A stretch of DNA of 53,270 nt from Phycisphaeraceae bacterium (GTDB lineage: Bacteria; Planctomycetota; Phycisphaerae; Phycisphaerales; Phycisphaeraceae): the NCBI GenBank assembly GCA_028284155.1, contig JANQSF010000107.1, forward strand, positions 1 to 53,270, in the 5' to 3' direction. The position numbers were made by a program, and so were the translations under genes. A model generated the notes under the pieces. That model was not told the DNA's origin. It saw only the letters and a list, made by a program, of their open reading frames with translations, and ran no database searches. This document shows, piece by piece, positions 1 to 8,864 of the stretch. Each line of letters begins with the position of its first letter. The stretch's first letter is position 1.

Positions 1-71
1 GCTTTCGTCGTGATCGGGGGCCATCGTAGCGCTTTCGTGCGGGTTTTTCAGCACCCCTACAATCGCCCGCG

Positions 72-1121
72 ATGTCCGATTCTCAGGCCAATGCGTCCGA
101 CGGAACGCCGGAACGCCGCCCCATCGTGGTGCTCGGCCCGACGGCCGGGGGCAAGAGCGACCTGGCCATGGCGCTGGCGTTGCGCTGCGCCGAGTGCGAC
201 GGACAACCGGGGCAGGTCGTCAGCGCCGACTCGATGCAGGTCTACCGCCACATGGACGCGGGCACGGCCAAACCTTCGCCCGACGAACGTGCGCGGGTCT
301 TGCATCACCTCATTGACCACGTCGAGCCGACCGAACGATTCACCGTCAGCGATTGGCTCGCCGAGGCGGATGGATTGATCAAGCGATTGCGCTGCGAGTG
401 CGTCCGCCCGATCGTCGTGGGCGGGACAAACCTTTACATCAAGGCCTTACTCGAAGGCCTGTTCGACGGGCCGCCAGCCAACGCGGCGTTGCGGGCCGAG
501 TTGGCCGAGGTCGAGCCGGCTGAATTGCACAAGCGTCTAAAGTCGATCGATCCCGATGCGGCTTCGCGCATCCACCCCAACGACCGCAAACGGTTGACGC
601 GCGCCATCGAGGTGTATGAAACGACGGGTCAGCCGATCAGCGCGATGCAGACGCAGTGGGATGAATCCCAAGACACCACCGACATGCGCGCCGCCAACAC
701 ATACCGCCACAACCCGCACCTGTTCGCCCTGCGTTGGCCGGTCGATGCGATCAACGCGCGGATCAACCTGCGCGTCAAGGCGATGTTTTACCCCGACAAG
801 GCCCGCGTGCAGGACGGCGTCGAACACTGGCCAAGCGAGTCTTTGATCGACGAAACGCGGCGACTCGAATCGCTGGGCCTGCTCGGTCCGCAGGCGCGCG
901 AGGCACTTGGCTATAAGCAGGTGTTAGAGCACCTGGCAGGCAGACTCACCGAAGACGAGGCGTTCGAACGCACCAAGATCGAGACACGCCGGTTCGGCAA
1001 ACAGCAGCGCACCTGGCTCAAGCGCTTCACCGGCGTGCATTGGCTCGACGCGGCAGGACGGCCGGCAAGCGACCTGTGCGACGAGGCTTGGCAAATGATT
1101 CGAGATCACGGAACGAGATAG
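72..1121 (+). CDS. miaA: tRNA dimethylallyltransferase MiaA
   Basis: This enzyme transfers a dimethylallyl group to N6 of adenine 37 in tRNAs that read codons starting with U, in the cytoplasm. The 349-residue protein has the family P-loop GPTAGGKS at residues 22-29, followed by the substrate-recognition stretch with SADSMQVYRHMDAGTAKP and the VVGGTNLYIKALLEG motif near residue 115. It is slightly longer than the usual 300-320 residues because of a charged N-terminal leader and a longer middle. The ATG at 72 is the only sensible start, with a weak ribosome site. It stands alone; the next gene lies on the other strand and is convergent. Family assignment is secure. Confidence 0.96.
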   Translation: MSDSQANASDGTPERRPIVVLGPTAGGKSDLAMALALRCAECDGQPGQVVSADSMQVYRHMDAGTAKPSPDERARVLHHLIDHVEPTERFTVSDWLAEADGLIKRLRCECVRPIVVGGTNLYIKALLEGLFDGPPANAALRAELAEVEPAELHKRLKSIDPDAASRIHPNDRKRLTRAIEVYETTGQPISAMQTQWDESQDTTDMRAANTYRHNPHLFALRWPVDAINARINLRVKAMFYPDKARVQDGVEHWPSESLIDETRRLESLGLLGPQAREALGYKQVLEHLAGRLTEDEAFERTKIETRRFGKQQRTWLKRFTGVHWLDAAGRPASDLCDEAWQMIRDHGTR

Positions 1122-1137
1122 GCAGGTCGTCGCTCGA

Positions 1138-1968
1138 TCATTTCTCTTTGACAAGCGAGACGGCCATGCCGCGGGCGGGCGGGCTGCCGTCGCGGGAGTG
1201 TTTCATTTCGAGTCGGCCGTAGGCATGGCCGGGGCTGACTGAGGTGATGGTGACGACACCGTTTTCGCGCTTGGTGAAGTACTCGAACCGGTCGCCGATC
1301 TTGATTTTTTGCAGCGCACCGAGGCTGATCATCGCGGTCATGTTTTCGCCGTTGACGTGCCAGAGTTGGCCGAACGTTGACTTGGGGATCGATCGGCTGC
1401 CGCCGACGGGGACGAGTTGTTCGTTGCTGCGCAGGGCGAACGTGCCGGCGTCGGTGATAACGTTCAGGCGGGCGCGGACGGCGTACAGCCCGGGCTGACG
1501 CAGCTCCGGGTTCTGCACGTCGTTGGGGTTGGTCACGCGGTTTTTAAGCCGACGGTCTTTGGTTTCCCAGCGGACGGTCAGGACCTGGCCGGGCTTGATC
1601 ACGTGTTGCGGCTGCGGCGACTTGCGTCGGCCGGCCATCACGCCACCCATCCACGGGCGGATGGCCGGCTCGGTCTCGATGCTCGTGGCCGCGTCGATGT
1701 AGTCTTTCAGGTCGCCGCGGTCTTCCCAATCCCAATTGGCGCGCAGCGTGATGGCGCGGTCGGTGGTGTTGACGAGATCGACACGCACCTTGAATCCGTC
1801 TGCCTTGACGCCGGCCTTGGCCGCTGTGCGCGGCGTGATGATCAGGCGCATACGCAGGCCGCCATCCTCCGGCCCGGGCTCGGGAAGCGCGGCGGGTTCA
1901 GCCGCCAGCGTAAACGGCGTGGCGATAGCGACGATGAGCAGAGCGAGCGGTAAAGGGCTTGACTGCAT
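1138..1968 (-). CDS. Exported protein of unknown function
   Basis: Unknown 276-residue protein. I start it at the ATG at 1968 because this puts a typical signal peptide (residues 1-23, MQSSPLPLALLIVAIATPFT...) at the N terminus; the open frame extends 60 codons further upstream but that part is Arg-rich and looks untranslated. After the signal comes a region that reads like a beta-rich extracellular domain (DGFKVRVDLVNTTDRAITLR), suggestive of an immunoglobulin-like or intracellular-proteinase-inhibitor-like fold, then a C-terminal region with FEYFTKRENGVVTITS. Probably periplasmic. It converges with miaA with 16 bases between the stop codons. No catalytic motif is seen. Confidence 0.75.
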   Translation of the reverse strand: MQSSPLPLALLIVAIATPFTLAAEPAALPEPGPEDGGLRMRLIITPRTAAKAGVKADGFKVRVDLVNTTDRAITLRANWDWEDRGDLKDYIDAATSIETEPAIRPWMGGVMAGRRKSPQPQHVIKPGQVLTVRWETKDRRLKNRVTNPNDVQNPELRQPGLYAVRARLNVITDAGTFALRSNEQLVPVGGSRSIPKSTFGQLWHVNGENMTAMISLGALQKIKIGDRFEYFTKRENGVVTITSVSPGHAYGRLEMKHSRDGSPPARGMAVSLVKEK

Positions 1969-2184
1969 GGGTGGACTCTCGGTGATGGGAACTGATCGAC
2001 AAGTGCGCCAACGACGCGCCCCCTTGGCCGGGGCGACGCACCTGCACTTGTGCGACGACTTGGACGGCCGGGCGAAGGTGGCGGTTCCGTCACGAGACTG
2101 TAACGGCTGGCCTGCCTTGCGAAGCGTCTGACGCCGACCTGCCCTCATACGTCAATGGGCTAGATCGCGTATTCTTAATGGCGT

Positions 2185-3300
2185 ATGAACGCCGATCCGC
2201 AACCGCTGATGGTCTTGGCTCAAGGCTCCGCGCGGGCGGCGATGGAGGAAGGCCAGGTCATCGCGGCGATCCTGACGGGGGTCATTGTTTACCTTGCCAT
2301 GCCGGCCGTGTTGTGGTTTGTCACGTGGCGGGTGAATCGCAAGCCGCAAGTCAACGACCGTTCTGGCGAACCCCGGTGCGGGCAGTGCGGGTACATCGTG
2401 CGCGGGTTGAGTGAGCTGAACTGCCCGGAGTGCGGGGCCGACCTGCGCGAAGTCGGGATTCACCACGCACGCCGTTCGCCGACGTGGTGGTGGGTCTTTC
2501 TGTGGTCACTGGCGAACGCGGGCGGCGGGATGGCAGGCATCGGCATTACGATACTGCTGTTCGGCCTGCTCAGCGGCAAGTGGGGAGACCTAGACCAGTA
2601 CGGTGAAATGCCGGTTTTCGCGTGTGTCGTCTTCATCCTGTCTTGGATGATCGGCTTCCCCGTCATCGCGCGCTGGCGGAGCACCCCGCCGATCGCCGCG
2701 CAGACCGGGCAAGCGCGGGCCGCTCCATCGACCCATGCGCAAACGTCAGCCAGCGCCTCGGCCGACAACGAGATGACCGGTCAACCCGTCACGCGCACAC
2801 TCACGATCATGTTCATCGACATGGCCGACTACACCGAGCGCACGGCCCGCAGCTCGCGCGGCGCGGTGGTGGAATTGATCCAACGGCTGCGCTCGGTCGT
2901 GCAACCCGTCGTGACGGAACGTCACGGGCGGATTGTCAAGACGATCGGCGACGGCCTGCTGGTGACGTTCGAGAGCCCGACCGAGGCCGTGCTGGCCGGC
3001 GGCGCGATCCAACAGGCCGTGGGCGAACACAATACGGGACAGGACGCGGCCGAAGCGCTTGCCCTGCGCATCGGCATCACCACCGGCGAGGTCGCGCTGG
3101 AGTCGAACGACGTGTACGGCGAGCCGGTCAATCTCGCGGCCCGTGTGCAACAGGCGACCGAACCGGGGCAGACCTACTTCAGCGAAGCGACGTACCACGC
3201 GATGACCCGCTCGGAAGTGCCGCATGAAGAGGCCGGTCGGTTCGAGCTCAAGGGGGTGGGTGACGACGTGCTGCTATACCGCGTCGTGCAGGGCGACTAA
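2185..3300 (+). CDS. Membrane class III adenylate/guanylate cyclase with N-terminal zinc ribbon
   Basis: Probably makes cAMP (or cGMP) from ATP (GTP). The 371-residue protein has a membrane segment at about 26-48, a zinc ribbon with Cys 65, 68, 80 and 83 (CGQCGY...CPECG), two more membrane segments at about 95-145, a Ser/Ala-rich linker and a class III cyclase domain from about 200 to 365. Visible catalytic features are the first metal Asp in MFIDMADYTE (about 213), the second metal Asp in KTIGDGLLVTF (about 256, with the preceding Lys typical of adenylate cyclases), and the Asn and Arg of VNLAARVQQ near the end. The CxxCGY..L.GL..L.CPECG ribbon is common on planctomycete membrane proteins. 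Signal sensed is unknown. Confidence 0.88.
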   Translation: MNADPQPLMVLAQGSARAAMEEGQVIAAILTGVIVYLAMPAVLWFVTWRVNRKPQVNDRSGEPRCGQCGYIVRGLSELNCPECGADLREVGIHHARRSPTWWWVFLWSLANAGGGMAGIGITILLFGLLSGKWGDLDQYGEMPVFACVVFILSWMIGFPVIARWRSTPPIAAQTGQARAAPSTHAQTSASASADNEMTGQPVTRTLTIMFIDMADYTERTARSSRGAVVELIQRLRSVVQPVVTERHGRIVKTIGDGLLVTFESPTEAVLAGGAIQQAVGEHNTGQDAAEALALRIGITTGEVALESNDVYGEPVNLAARVQQATEPGQTYFSEATYHAMTRSEVPHEEAGRFELKGVGDDVLLYRVVQGD

Positions 3301-3315
3301 ACGGCAGGTCGTTTT

Positions 3316-3885
3316 GTGCGGCTTGATGGTGGTGGTCTAGACGTGGACGACGCGCAAACGAGATTCGAATTCCCCACGCTCGAAACGAGTCGGCTTCTGC
3401 TGCGCGTCCTGACGCAGGCTGACGCCGAGGCCTTGATGCACCATTTCGGCGACGACGACGTGACGCAGTACATGGACATCGAATCGTGCACGACTTTGGA
3501 AGACGCACGTGAGATCATCGCGTTCCACGAGGCCGACCCGGGCTGCCGTTGGGGGCTGTTCGACAAGGCGACGGGCGCATTGGTCGGCACGTGCGGCTAT
3601 CACGCGTGGGAGCGCGGTCAGCCGACACCCGAAGCCGAGGTCGGTTACGACTTAGGCAGAGCGTACTGGGGTGCGGGCCTGATGACCGAGGCGATGCACG
3701 TCGTGATCCCGTTCGGCTTTGAGCGGATGGGGTTGGTCAAGATCTACGCGGGGGTCGAACGTAAGAACGATCGGTCTATCCGTGTATTAGAACGAATGAG
3801 TTTCGAACGGCGTGGCATCGAACAGGACGGGCTGATCTACTTTGACCTGTTCCACACACGGTGGCGGGACGCCTCGTTTGGCTGA
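3316..3885 (+). CDS. GNAT family N-acetyltransferase (RimJ/RimL-like)
   Basis: Predicted to move an acetyl group from acetyl-CoA to an amine, possibly a protein N terminus. The 189-residue protein opens with the RimJ/RimL signature ETSRLLLRVLTQADAEAL and has the acetyl-CoA loop in DLGRAYWGAGLMTEAM (about 109-124) and the C-terminal family pattern ERMGLVKIYAGVERKNDRSIRVLERMSF. The frame begins at a GTG at 3316, 15 bases after the cyclase stop; a second GTG at 3343 is an equally plausible start and would remove nine weakly conserved residues. Same strand and close spacing suggest co-transcription with the cyclase. Substrate unknown. Confidence 0.9.
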   Translation: MRLDGGGLDVDDAQTRFEFPTLETSRLLLRVLTQADAEALMHHFGDDDVTQYMDIESCTTLEDAREIIAFHEADPGCRWGLFDKATGALVGTCGYHAWERGQPTPEAEVGYDLGRAYWGAGLMTEAMHVVIPFGFERMGLVKIYAGVERKNDRSIRVLERMSFERRGIEQDGLIYFDLFHTRWRDASFG

Positions 3886-4038
3886 GCCCGCGACGGTCAT
3901 ATCTGACCCCGTTGGGATGTTAAGGGTTTTCCTGATAGCCAACGTCAGTCGGCTGAATACCGTTGACCAGGGTATGGGCGACCGGGTGCGCGCGGTCGAG
4001 TAGACCGAAGCGCATCGCACTCTTACTGGAGGCTTGTC

Positions 4039-4332
4039 ATGGCGACGTACATCGCGCTGCTTAACCTGACGCCGCAAGGCGTTGCGAACTTCCGTGACAC
4101 GCACAAGCGGGCCGACGCGTTCAACGATCTGGCTGACAAAGCCGGGGCGAGCGTGACCGCGCAGTACTGGACACTGGGCGACCACGACGGTGTGCTGGTT
4201 TTCGACGCGGCCGACGACGAGACAGCCGCGGCGCTCATGCTCGACTTGGCCGCGCAGGGCAACGTCACAACCAAAACGCTGCGGGCATTTGGCCCATCCG
4301 AAATCGACGGCCTGCTCGCCAAAGCGCCATAG
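4039..4332 (+). CDS. GYD domain protein
   Basis: Small cytoplasmic protein of 97 residues, the normal size for the GYD family (ferredoxin-like fold, role unknown). Visible family features are the opening MATYIALLNLTPQGVAN, the stretch QYWTLGDHDGVLVFDAADDE, where the usual GxYD core appears as GDHD, and the ending TTKTLRAFGPSEIDGLL. A good ribosome site (TGGAGG, nine bases before the ATG) supports the start. It stands alone, with 150 bases upstream and a hairpin downstream. Confidence 0.88.
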   Translation: MATYIALLNLTPQGVANFRDTHKRADAFNDLADKAGASVTAQYWTLGDHDGVLVFDAADDETAAALMLDLAAQGNVTTKTLRAFGPSEIDGLLAKAP

Positions 4333-4353
4333 CTCAGGTCGCTGACCAACTGA

Positions 4354-4394
4354 ACACCGGGCCGGTTGCGCGGTCTACGCGCGGAATCCGGTGT
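4354..4394 (+). terminator. Branched hairpin, possible terminator of the GYD gene
   Basis: Arms ACACCGG (4354-4360) and CCGGTGT (4388-4394) enclose a second stem GCGCG (4368-4372) / CGCGC (4378-4382). It lies 22 bases after the GYD stop codon. There is a G run but no clear T tract after it, so factor-independent termination is uncertain. Confidence 0.4.
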
Positions 4395-4784
4395 GGGGGG
4401 CTGCCTTTCGCCTGGGCCGAGTCGGCCGAGCGGGCTATCAAGTGCGTTCTACACGGCCGATTCGCTTTTAACCTTCGCTGGGCTCCGCTTCTTGCGACTC
4501 GCAACCGAAAGGTCTAATCACTGATCCAGTATGTTGTTAGCGAAAGCAATGCGATGCGACGAATCTCCGACGGGTATGTCCCAATCCAAACACCAAAAAC
4601 CCCTTGACCCAGTTCCGCAATTCAGCGATACTGATGGCGTAGGGGTCGAGGGATGTGCTGAAGGATGAGACTCAGCACTTCTGATTCGGGCGGCTCGACA
4701 GTTTCGTTTGGGTGATGGAATCACGGGTGCGTGACGTCGGCCGATCGGCTTGCGTGGTACGTACCCAGAATCAGGAGGCATGTC
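4395..4784. other. Gene-free stretch before the PEP-CTERM gene
   Basis: About 390 bases (about 450 counting the hairpin at its left end) without a convincing gene. I see no tRNA, riboswitch or repeat in it. It probably holds the promoter and leader of the gene starting at 4785. A short open frame on the minus strand is Arg/His-rich and unlike a protein. Confidence 0.5.
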
Positions 4785-5567
4785 ATGAGACTCGGTCTGG
4801 CAACACTGTTTGCGGTCGTGCTGTGCGTATCGGTTTCGTCCGCCCGCGCGGTCGTGACGTATGACAGCGACGCGAACTCGTCGTTCACGCTGCTCGACTC
4901 GGGTGGGATGACGATCACGTACACCATCATGGTCGAGCCGACGCCGACGACGACGACGGGTACGGGCGTGGCTTCGATCGACGCGGACATGCACACGCCG
5001 GGCCCGCCGCCGATGATGTTCCCGGCCGCGGTCGGTGTCCCGGTGTTGATTGACTCGGAGGCCTCCGGTTCGGCTACCGCGCCGGGCGGCACCAGCATGG
5101 TGGAGGTCTTCAACGGCATCTTCGTCGAACTGGACAACCTTGGCAGCACGACGCCGTCAACGGCTGTCTTCGAGTTCTCTTACAGTTGGTTAGCCGACGT
5201 GACGCGGACCGACGTGTCGTCGGAGTCCGGCTTCGCCTCGCCGTTCTTCCACTTGACCGGCTTCTCGCCGTCCGGTACGGAGACGTTGATGATCGACGAA
5301 GGCGGCGGGCCGATGCCGGAACCCGAGTGGCTGGTACACCCGGCCGAGGGGTTGCCCTTCGGTGCCGGGCCGTTGAGTGTGACAGGGATGGGCACGGACA
5401 CGGTCCTGGCTTTGGTCACACTGCCGCCGGACAGTTTCAACGCGTTCTCGGTGATCACCGACTCGGCCGGCGGCGCGTTCACACCGCCGCCAGTACCCGA
5501 ACCGGCCTCGGCTGGCCTGGCGTTGTTGGGCTTGGCGGTCTTGGCTGGTCGTCGGCGACGCGCGTGA
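4785..5567 (+). CDS. PEP-CTERM sorting domain protein
   Basis: Secreted protein of 260 residues anchored through a PEP-CTERM tail that exosortase systems recognise. Signal peptide: residues 1-21 (MRLGLATLFAVVLCVSVSS, then ARA). The mature part is rich in Thr, Gly and acidic residues with no known domain. The tail is VPEPASAGLALLGLAVLAG followed by RRRRA: the PEP motif, a membrane helix and a basic end, complete and typical. The start at 4785 is set by TCAGGAGG seven bases upstream; the frame is open for 18 more codons upstream. A terminator hairpin follows at 5608. No exosortase gene is in the window. Confidence 0.9.
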   Translation: MRLGLATLFAVVLCVSVSSARAVVTYDSDANSSFTLLDSGGMTITYTIMVEPTPTTTTGTGVASIDADMHTPGPPPMMFPAAVGVPVLIDSEASGSATAPGGTSMVEVFNGIFVELDNLGSTTPSTAVFEFSYSWLADVTRTDVSSESGFASPFFHLTGFSPSGTETLMIDEGGGPMPEPEWLVHPAEGLPFGAGPLSVTGMGTDTVLALVTLPPDSFNAFSVITDSAGGAFTPPPVPEPASAGLALLGLAVLAGRRRRA

Positions 5568-5607
5568 ACCTGACCGGTTCACCCAACCCCAAACTCACAA
5601 ACGACTC

Positions 5608-5645
5608 CAACGCCCGACCGACCGGCGGGCGTTGTTTGTTTGACA
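5608..5645 (+). terminator. Intrinsic terminator after the PEP-CTERM gene
   Basis: Stem CAACGCCCG (5608-5616) pairs perfectly with CGGGCGTTG (5626-5634), with a loop of nine bases, followed at once by TTTGTTTG. It sits 41 bases after the stop codon at 5567. Confidence 0.8.
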
Positions 5646-5762
5646 CAAACGGTTCGCCCACGCGTTTGGCTACTGCCACGTCTGACAGTATCGTGACGAA
5701 CTGTTATCCGCGCGACCTGTATCGGCAGGTCGTCATTTGCTCTGAAGAACCGGAGACTTGCC

Positions 5763-6839
5763 ATGCGTCGAGTGTTGTCTGCTTGCGTTGCGTGGGCCGT
5801 CATGCTGTCCGGTTTGACGTCGCCTTTGTTGGCGCGCGAAATCCGCTGGGACGGGCTGGGCGGCGTGGCGGTCAGCCCGGACGGCGGGACGATCGCCGTC
5901 GGCGGGCTGGGGCGGACGCTCTACCTGCTCGACGCCAAGACTTACGAGGTGAAACAGCGGGCCTACCTGGGCTACCGCGTCGGGCCGACGTCGTTCAACA
6001 AGGACGGGTCGCGGATCGTGGTCGAGAGCGGGAGCATGAGCAGCCAAGTGTTGCGGATCGACGCGAAGACGCTCAAGATCCTCAAGGCTGAACGGCCGGC
6101 CTCGCGGGCGGGCGTCGCCGTCGCGCCGATGGCCGACGTGATGGCGACGATCCAGAAGGAGGACGACTACCTGCTGCGCGTCGATTCGATGACGACCGGC
6201 AAGACGCTGAGCCGAATCCCCCTGCCCGAAACGATGCGGTCGGCCATCGTCACGCTCAGCGCCGACGGCAAGCAGGCCGTCGTCTGGTCGCGCGACAAGA
6301 ACGACGAACAGCGCGTCGATTTCAAAGATCGCCCCAAAGACCTCAAGGGTTTGGACCTTGACGCCTTCAACCAGAAGCACGACGAGTACGGCTACACCGT
6401 CATGTCGTTCGACCTCACGACGGGCAAGCAGACCGCCTCATTCAAGTCGTGGTATTCGAGTTTTGGTTCGGGCGTGCACGCCGTGTTGCGCGGCGGCGAA
6501 TTGGTCGTCATTCAGTACGGCGACGTCAACGCCCGCATCGACCTGGCCACGCAGGAGGTCAAGCTGTTCAACCTGCATCGTTACGGCTACGGCCTGGGCT
6601 CGTCGCCCGACGGCAAGACGATCATTTCCGGCGGGCTTGCCCGCGGCGCGATCCTGCACGCCGACGGCAAGGTCGCCAAGTTCAACGTGCCGAACGACCA
6701 GCGCTTAGAGGGTTGGCCGGAATACTTCGAACGGTTCACGATCGGCCCGGACGGCCGGATCTACGGCGTCACCGGAGCGTACCGGCTGTGGGTCATGTCG
6801 CCCGATGGCAAGGTTGAGCGGATCGTGCCGGTGAACTGA
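5763..6839 (+). CDS. Exported WD40/beta-propeller-like protein
   Basis: Protein of 358 residues with a signal peptide (1-24, ending PLLA) and a repeat architecture typical of seven-bladed YVTN/WD40-like propellers: GGVAVSPDGGTIAVGGLGRT at 33-52, then SFNKDGSRIVVESG, TLSADGKQAVVWSRD, GSSPDGKTIISGGLARG and TIGPDGRIYGVTG at regular spacing. Propellers of this kind serve as protein-binding or scaffold domains outside the cytoplasm. The ATG at 5763 has GGAG eight bases upstream. No enzyme motif is visible and the function is unknown. Confidence 0.85.
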   Translation: MRRVLSACVAWAVMLSGLTSPLLAREIRWDGLGGVAVSPDGGTIAVGGLGRTLYLLDAKTYEVKQRAYLGYRVGPTSFNKDGSRIVVESGSMSSQVLRIDAKTLKILKAERPASRAGVAVAPMADVMATIQKEDDYLLRVDSMTTGKTLSRIPLPETMRSAIVTLSADGKQAVVWSRDKNDEQRVDFKDRPKDLKGLDLDAFNQKHDEYGYTVMSFDLTTGKQTASFKSWYSSFGSGVHAVLRGGELVVIQYGDVNARIDLATQEVKLFNLHRYGYGLGSSPDGKTIISGGLARGAILHADGKVAKFNVPNDQRLEGWPEYFERFTIGPDGRIYGVTGAYRLWVMSPDGKVERIVPVN

Positions 6840-7009
6840 CCCGTGCGCCCAAGACGCAACGGTCGACCAACCGATTTGCCCTTCGTATCGGAAATCGCCC
6901 CATACTCCATGCGGGCGATACCTGTGCATCTCTGCACGTCCGATCGCCATCAAAGATCGTAGTAATGGGTAGAGGTGCCAAAGCAGAGCGCCCTGAAAGG
7001 AGGTGCGCC

Positions 7010-7348
7010 ATGAATGCGCATCCTGTTGAACCCCCTATGACGGACGTGGTCAATCGGTTGATCGGCGTGATGACCGAGCGCTGCGAGTCTCGCCTGCTGC
7101 CAACGGTGGTGACGGCCATGCCGCGTGTCGTTGAGTTGCTCAGCCGATCCGGGCATCAGTCGGTCTTCGAACGCGCCCACGCCGTGCGGCAGTTGCTGAT
7201 CGAGTCGATCGAAGCCGTGTCGGCCGGCGAGTTGACCCATTGCGACGACGCGACGATGGACCGGCTCGTCCGCGACCTGATCCATCACTACAACGAACTG
7301 ACACAACATCGGCCCGACGCCGAGCCGCCATGTAACTGGTTTGGGTAA
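7010..7348 (+). CDS. Small hypothetical protein
   Basis: Unrecognised 112-residue cytoplasmic protein, mostly helical by composition (TDVVNRLIGVMTERCES, SVFERAHAVRQLLIES), with no membrane segment. The start at 7010 is chosen because AAAGGAGG lies just upstream; a start 15 codons earlier is possible but has no ribosome site. It is convergent with the following minus-strand gene, 60 bases apart. Confidence 0.75.
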   Translation: MNAHPVEPPMTDVVNRLIGVMTERCESRLLPTVVTAMPRVVELLSRSGHQSVFERAHAVRQLLIESIEAVSAGELTHCDDATMDRLVRDLIHHYNELTQHRPDAEPPCNWFG

Positions 7349-7408
7349 CAGGTCGAGCAGGCCGCATGTCGGCCGCCGTGGTCGGCCATCACAAGACATG
7401 GCAAACCG

Positions 7409-8722
7409 TTACGGCTTCGTCGAACTGAACCGCATCGACACCGGTGGGCCGTCGCTGCGCCACCGCGATGAAACGGCGAAGCCGTCGTCCGACCCGTCGA
7501 ACCCGAACGGCGTGCCGGAGAACGGGTCGGTCATGGCGGCGAAGTAGGCGTGGCCGTGCTCAGCCCGGGCCAGGCCGGCGCGGAACAGGGCTGTATAGAG
7601 TTGTGCGTTCAGTTCGGCCTGTCGGCCGGCTTCGTATGCGTCGATCATCCGTACGGCGATCCACTGCGCAACGGGGTTGTCAGCCGGGGCCGACTTGTAC
7701 GCGTCGGCCAGCGCTTCGCCCGCTCTGTCTGGCGGCTGCGCCCCGGCTGTGACGAACGCGTCGGCCACGCGCGCCGCGACTGAACATTGCATGACGAATG
7801 CGTCCGGCATGTCGGCCGCCTGTTCCGCGATCGCGTGGATCAGCCGAGCGCGACGCGCCGTTTCGTCGGCGTCCGCTGCCGGCAGCAGCACGGCCAAGTC
7901 GGCGCGGGTGGCGTCAACCAAACGGTCAGCGAACTCGCCCGGCGCCGCGCGGAACGTCGTCGATAGCCAAGGGAAGTAACGGCTGCGCTGCGCGGCCATG
8001 ACCGGGCCGGCCATTGCGGACGGTTGAGCCAAGTCCGACTTGGCGACGCGTTTGCGCAGGTGCGCCAACGTGGCCGGCTCGAGGTCGAGCAACCCGCCGG
8101 CCAGGTGTTCGAACACCGCTTTCTCGTTCGCCACGGCGATGACCATCGCCAACCCCGACCCGACGCGCGATAGACGGCGGTTCATGATCAGCGCGTCGAT
8201 GCAGATGTCCGTCGCACGCCGACGGTCGGTCGCTTGCAAGGCCTTCGCCCGCCAAAGCGCGACCTTCGTCACCAGCCGGGCCTCGCGCACGGTCTGCCCG
8301 GCGTTCACCCACGGGTCGTCGAAGCGCAGCGGCCAATCGAAACGCTCAGCCATCGCGCCCAAGCGCAGTTGTTCGAGAATCGCGTCGGCCCGGCTGGCGG
8401 GCAGTGTCGGGCGTAAGTCGGTTTCAGATAACGATTGATTAGGCTCCCACCGCTCAAACGTCTCTCGCTGCTTCGTCGTCAGCGCGCGGGACAAACCGAA
8501 CGACTCGAAGTAGGCGTCGGCCGCGTTGTCCGGCACGCTCGGCGTCGGCGTGGCCGGCTTGGGCTTGGTCACCGCGGTCGGATTGTGTTCGACACGCGGA
8601 GTCGGACCAGGGTCTACCGGTGGCTGCGACTCGTCCGACCGCACGCCCTTGACCACGACCGCCGCGACAACAGAGACGAAAACTACCGCGACGGCAAGCA
8701 CAGACGGCAGGTAATGTCGCAC
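7409..8722 (-). CDS. Membrane-anchored hypothetical protein
   Basis: Unrecognised 437-residue protein. One N-terminal membrane anchor or signal (MRHYLPSVLAVAVVFVSVVAAVVV, residues 1-24) is followed by a Pro/Thr-rich linker (to about 65) and a helical domain of about 330 residues (SRADAILEQLRLGAMAERFDWP, RRATDICIDALIMNRRLSRVG). Probably extra-cytoplasmic. It begins with GTG, with GGGGAG seven bases upstream. It stands alone. The middle region resembles the helical proteins found near planctomycete secretion genes, but I cannot name a family. Confidence 0.75.
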   Translation of the reverse strand: MRHYLPSVLAVAVVFVSVVAAVVVKGVRSDESQPPVDPGPTPRVEHNPTAVTKPKPATPTPSVPDNAADAYFESFGLSRALTTKQRETFERWEPNQSLSETDLRPTLPASRADAILEQLRLGAMAERFDWPLRFDDPWVNAGQTVREARLVTKVALWRAKALQATDRRRATDICIDALIMNRRLSRVGSGLAMVIAVANEKAVFEHLAGGLLDLEPATLAHLRKRVAKSDLAQPSAMAGPVMAAQRSRYFPWLSTTFRAAPGEFADRLVDATRADLAVLLPAADADETARRARLIHAIAEQAADMPDAFVMQCSVAARVADAFVTAGAQPPDRAGEALADAYKSAPADNPVAQWIAVRMIDAYEAGRQAELNAQLYTALFRAGLARAEHGHAYFAAMTDPFSGTPFGFDGSDDGFAVSSRWRSDGPPVSMRFSSTKP

Positions 8723-8864
8723 GGCAGTCTCCCCTGCGGGGCGCGGTCGTTTAGCGTCAGACGAGGCCGCGCGAGTCCACGGCGCACGGCAGGCCTACCA
8801 CGATTATCGGGGCAGCATGACGGGAGCTTAATGGCGGATCGGCCTCAGGAACACATCCCCCAGA

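Noticed and set aside
1969..2148. 60-codon extension of the secreted protein at 1138
   Set aside because: Arg-rich and before a good signal peptide; the ATG at 1968 is preferred.
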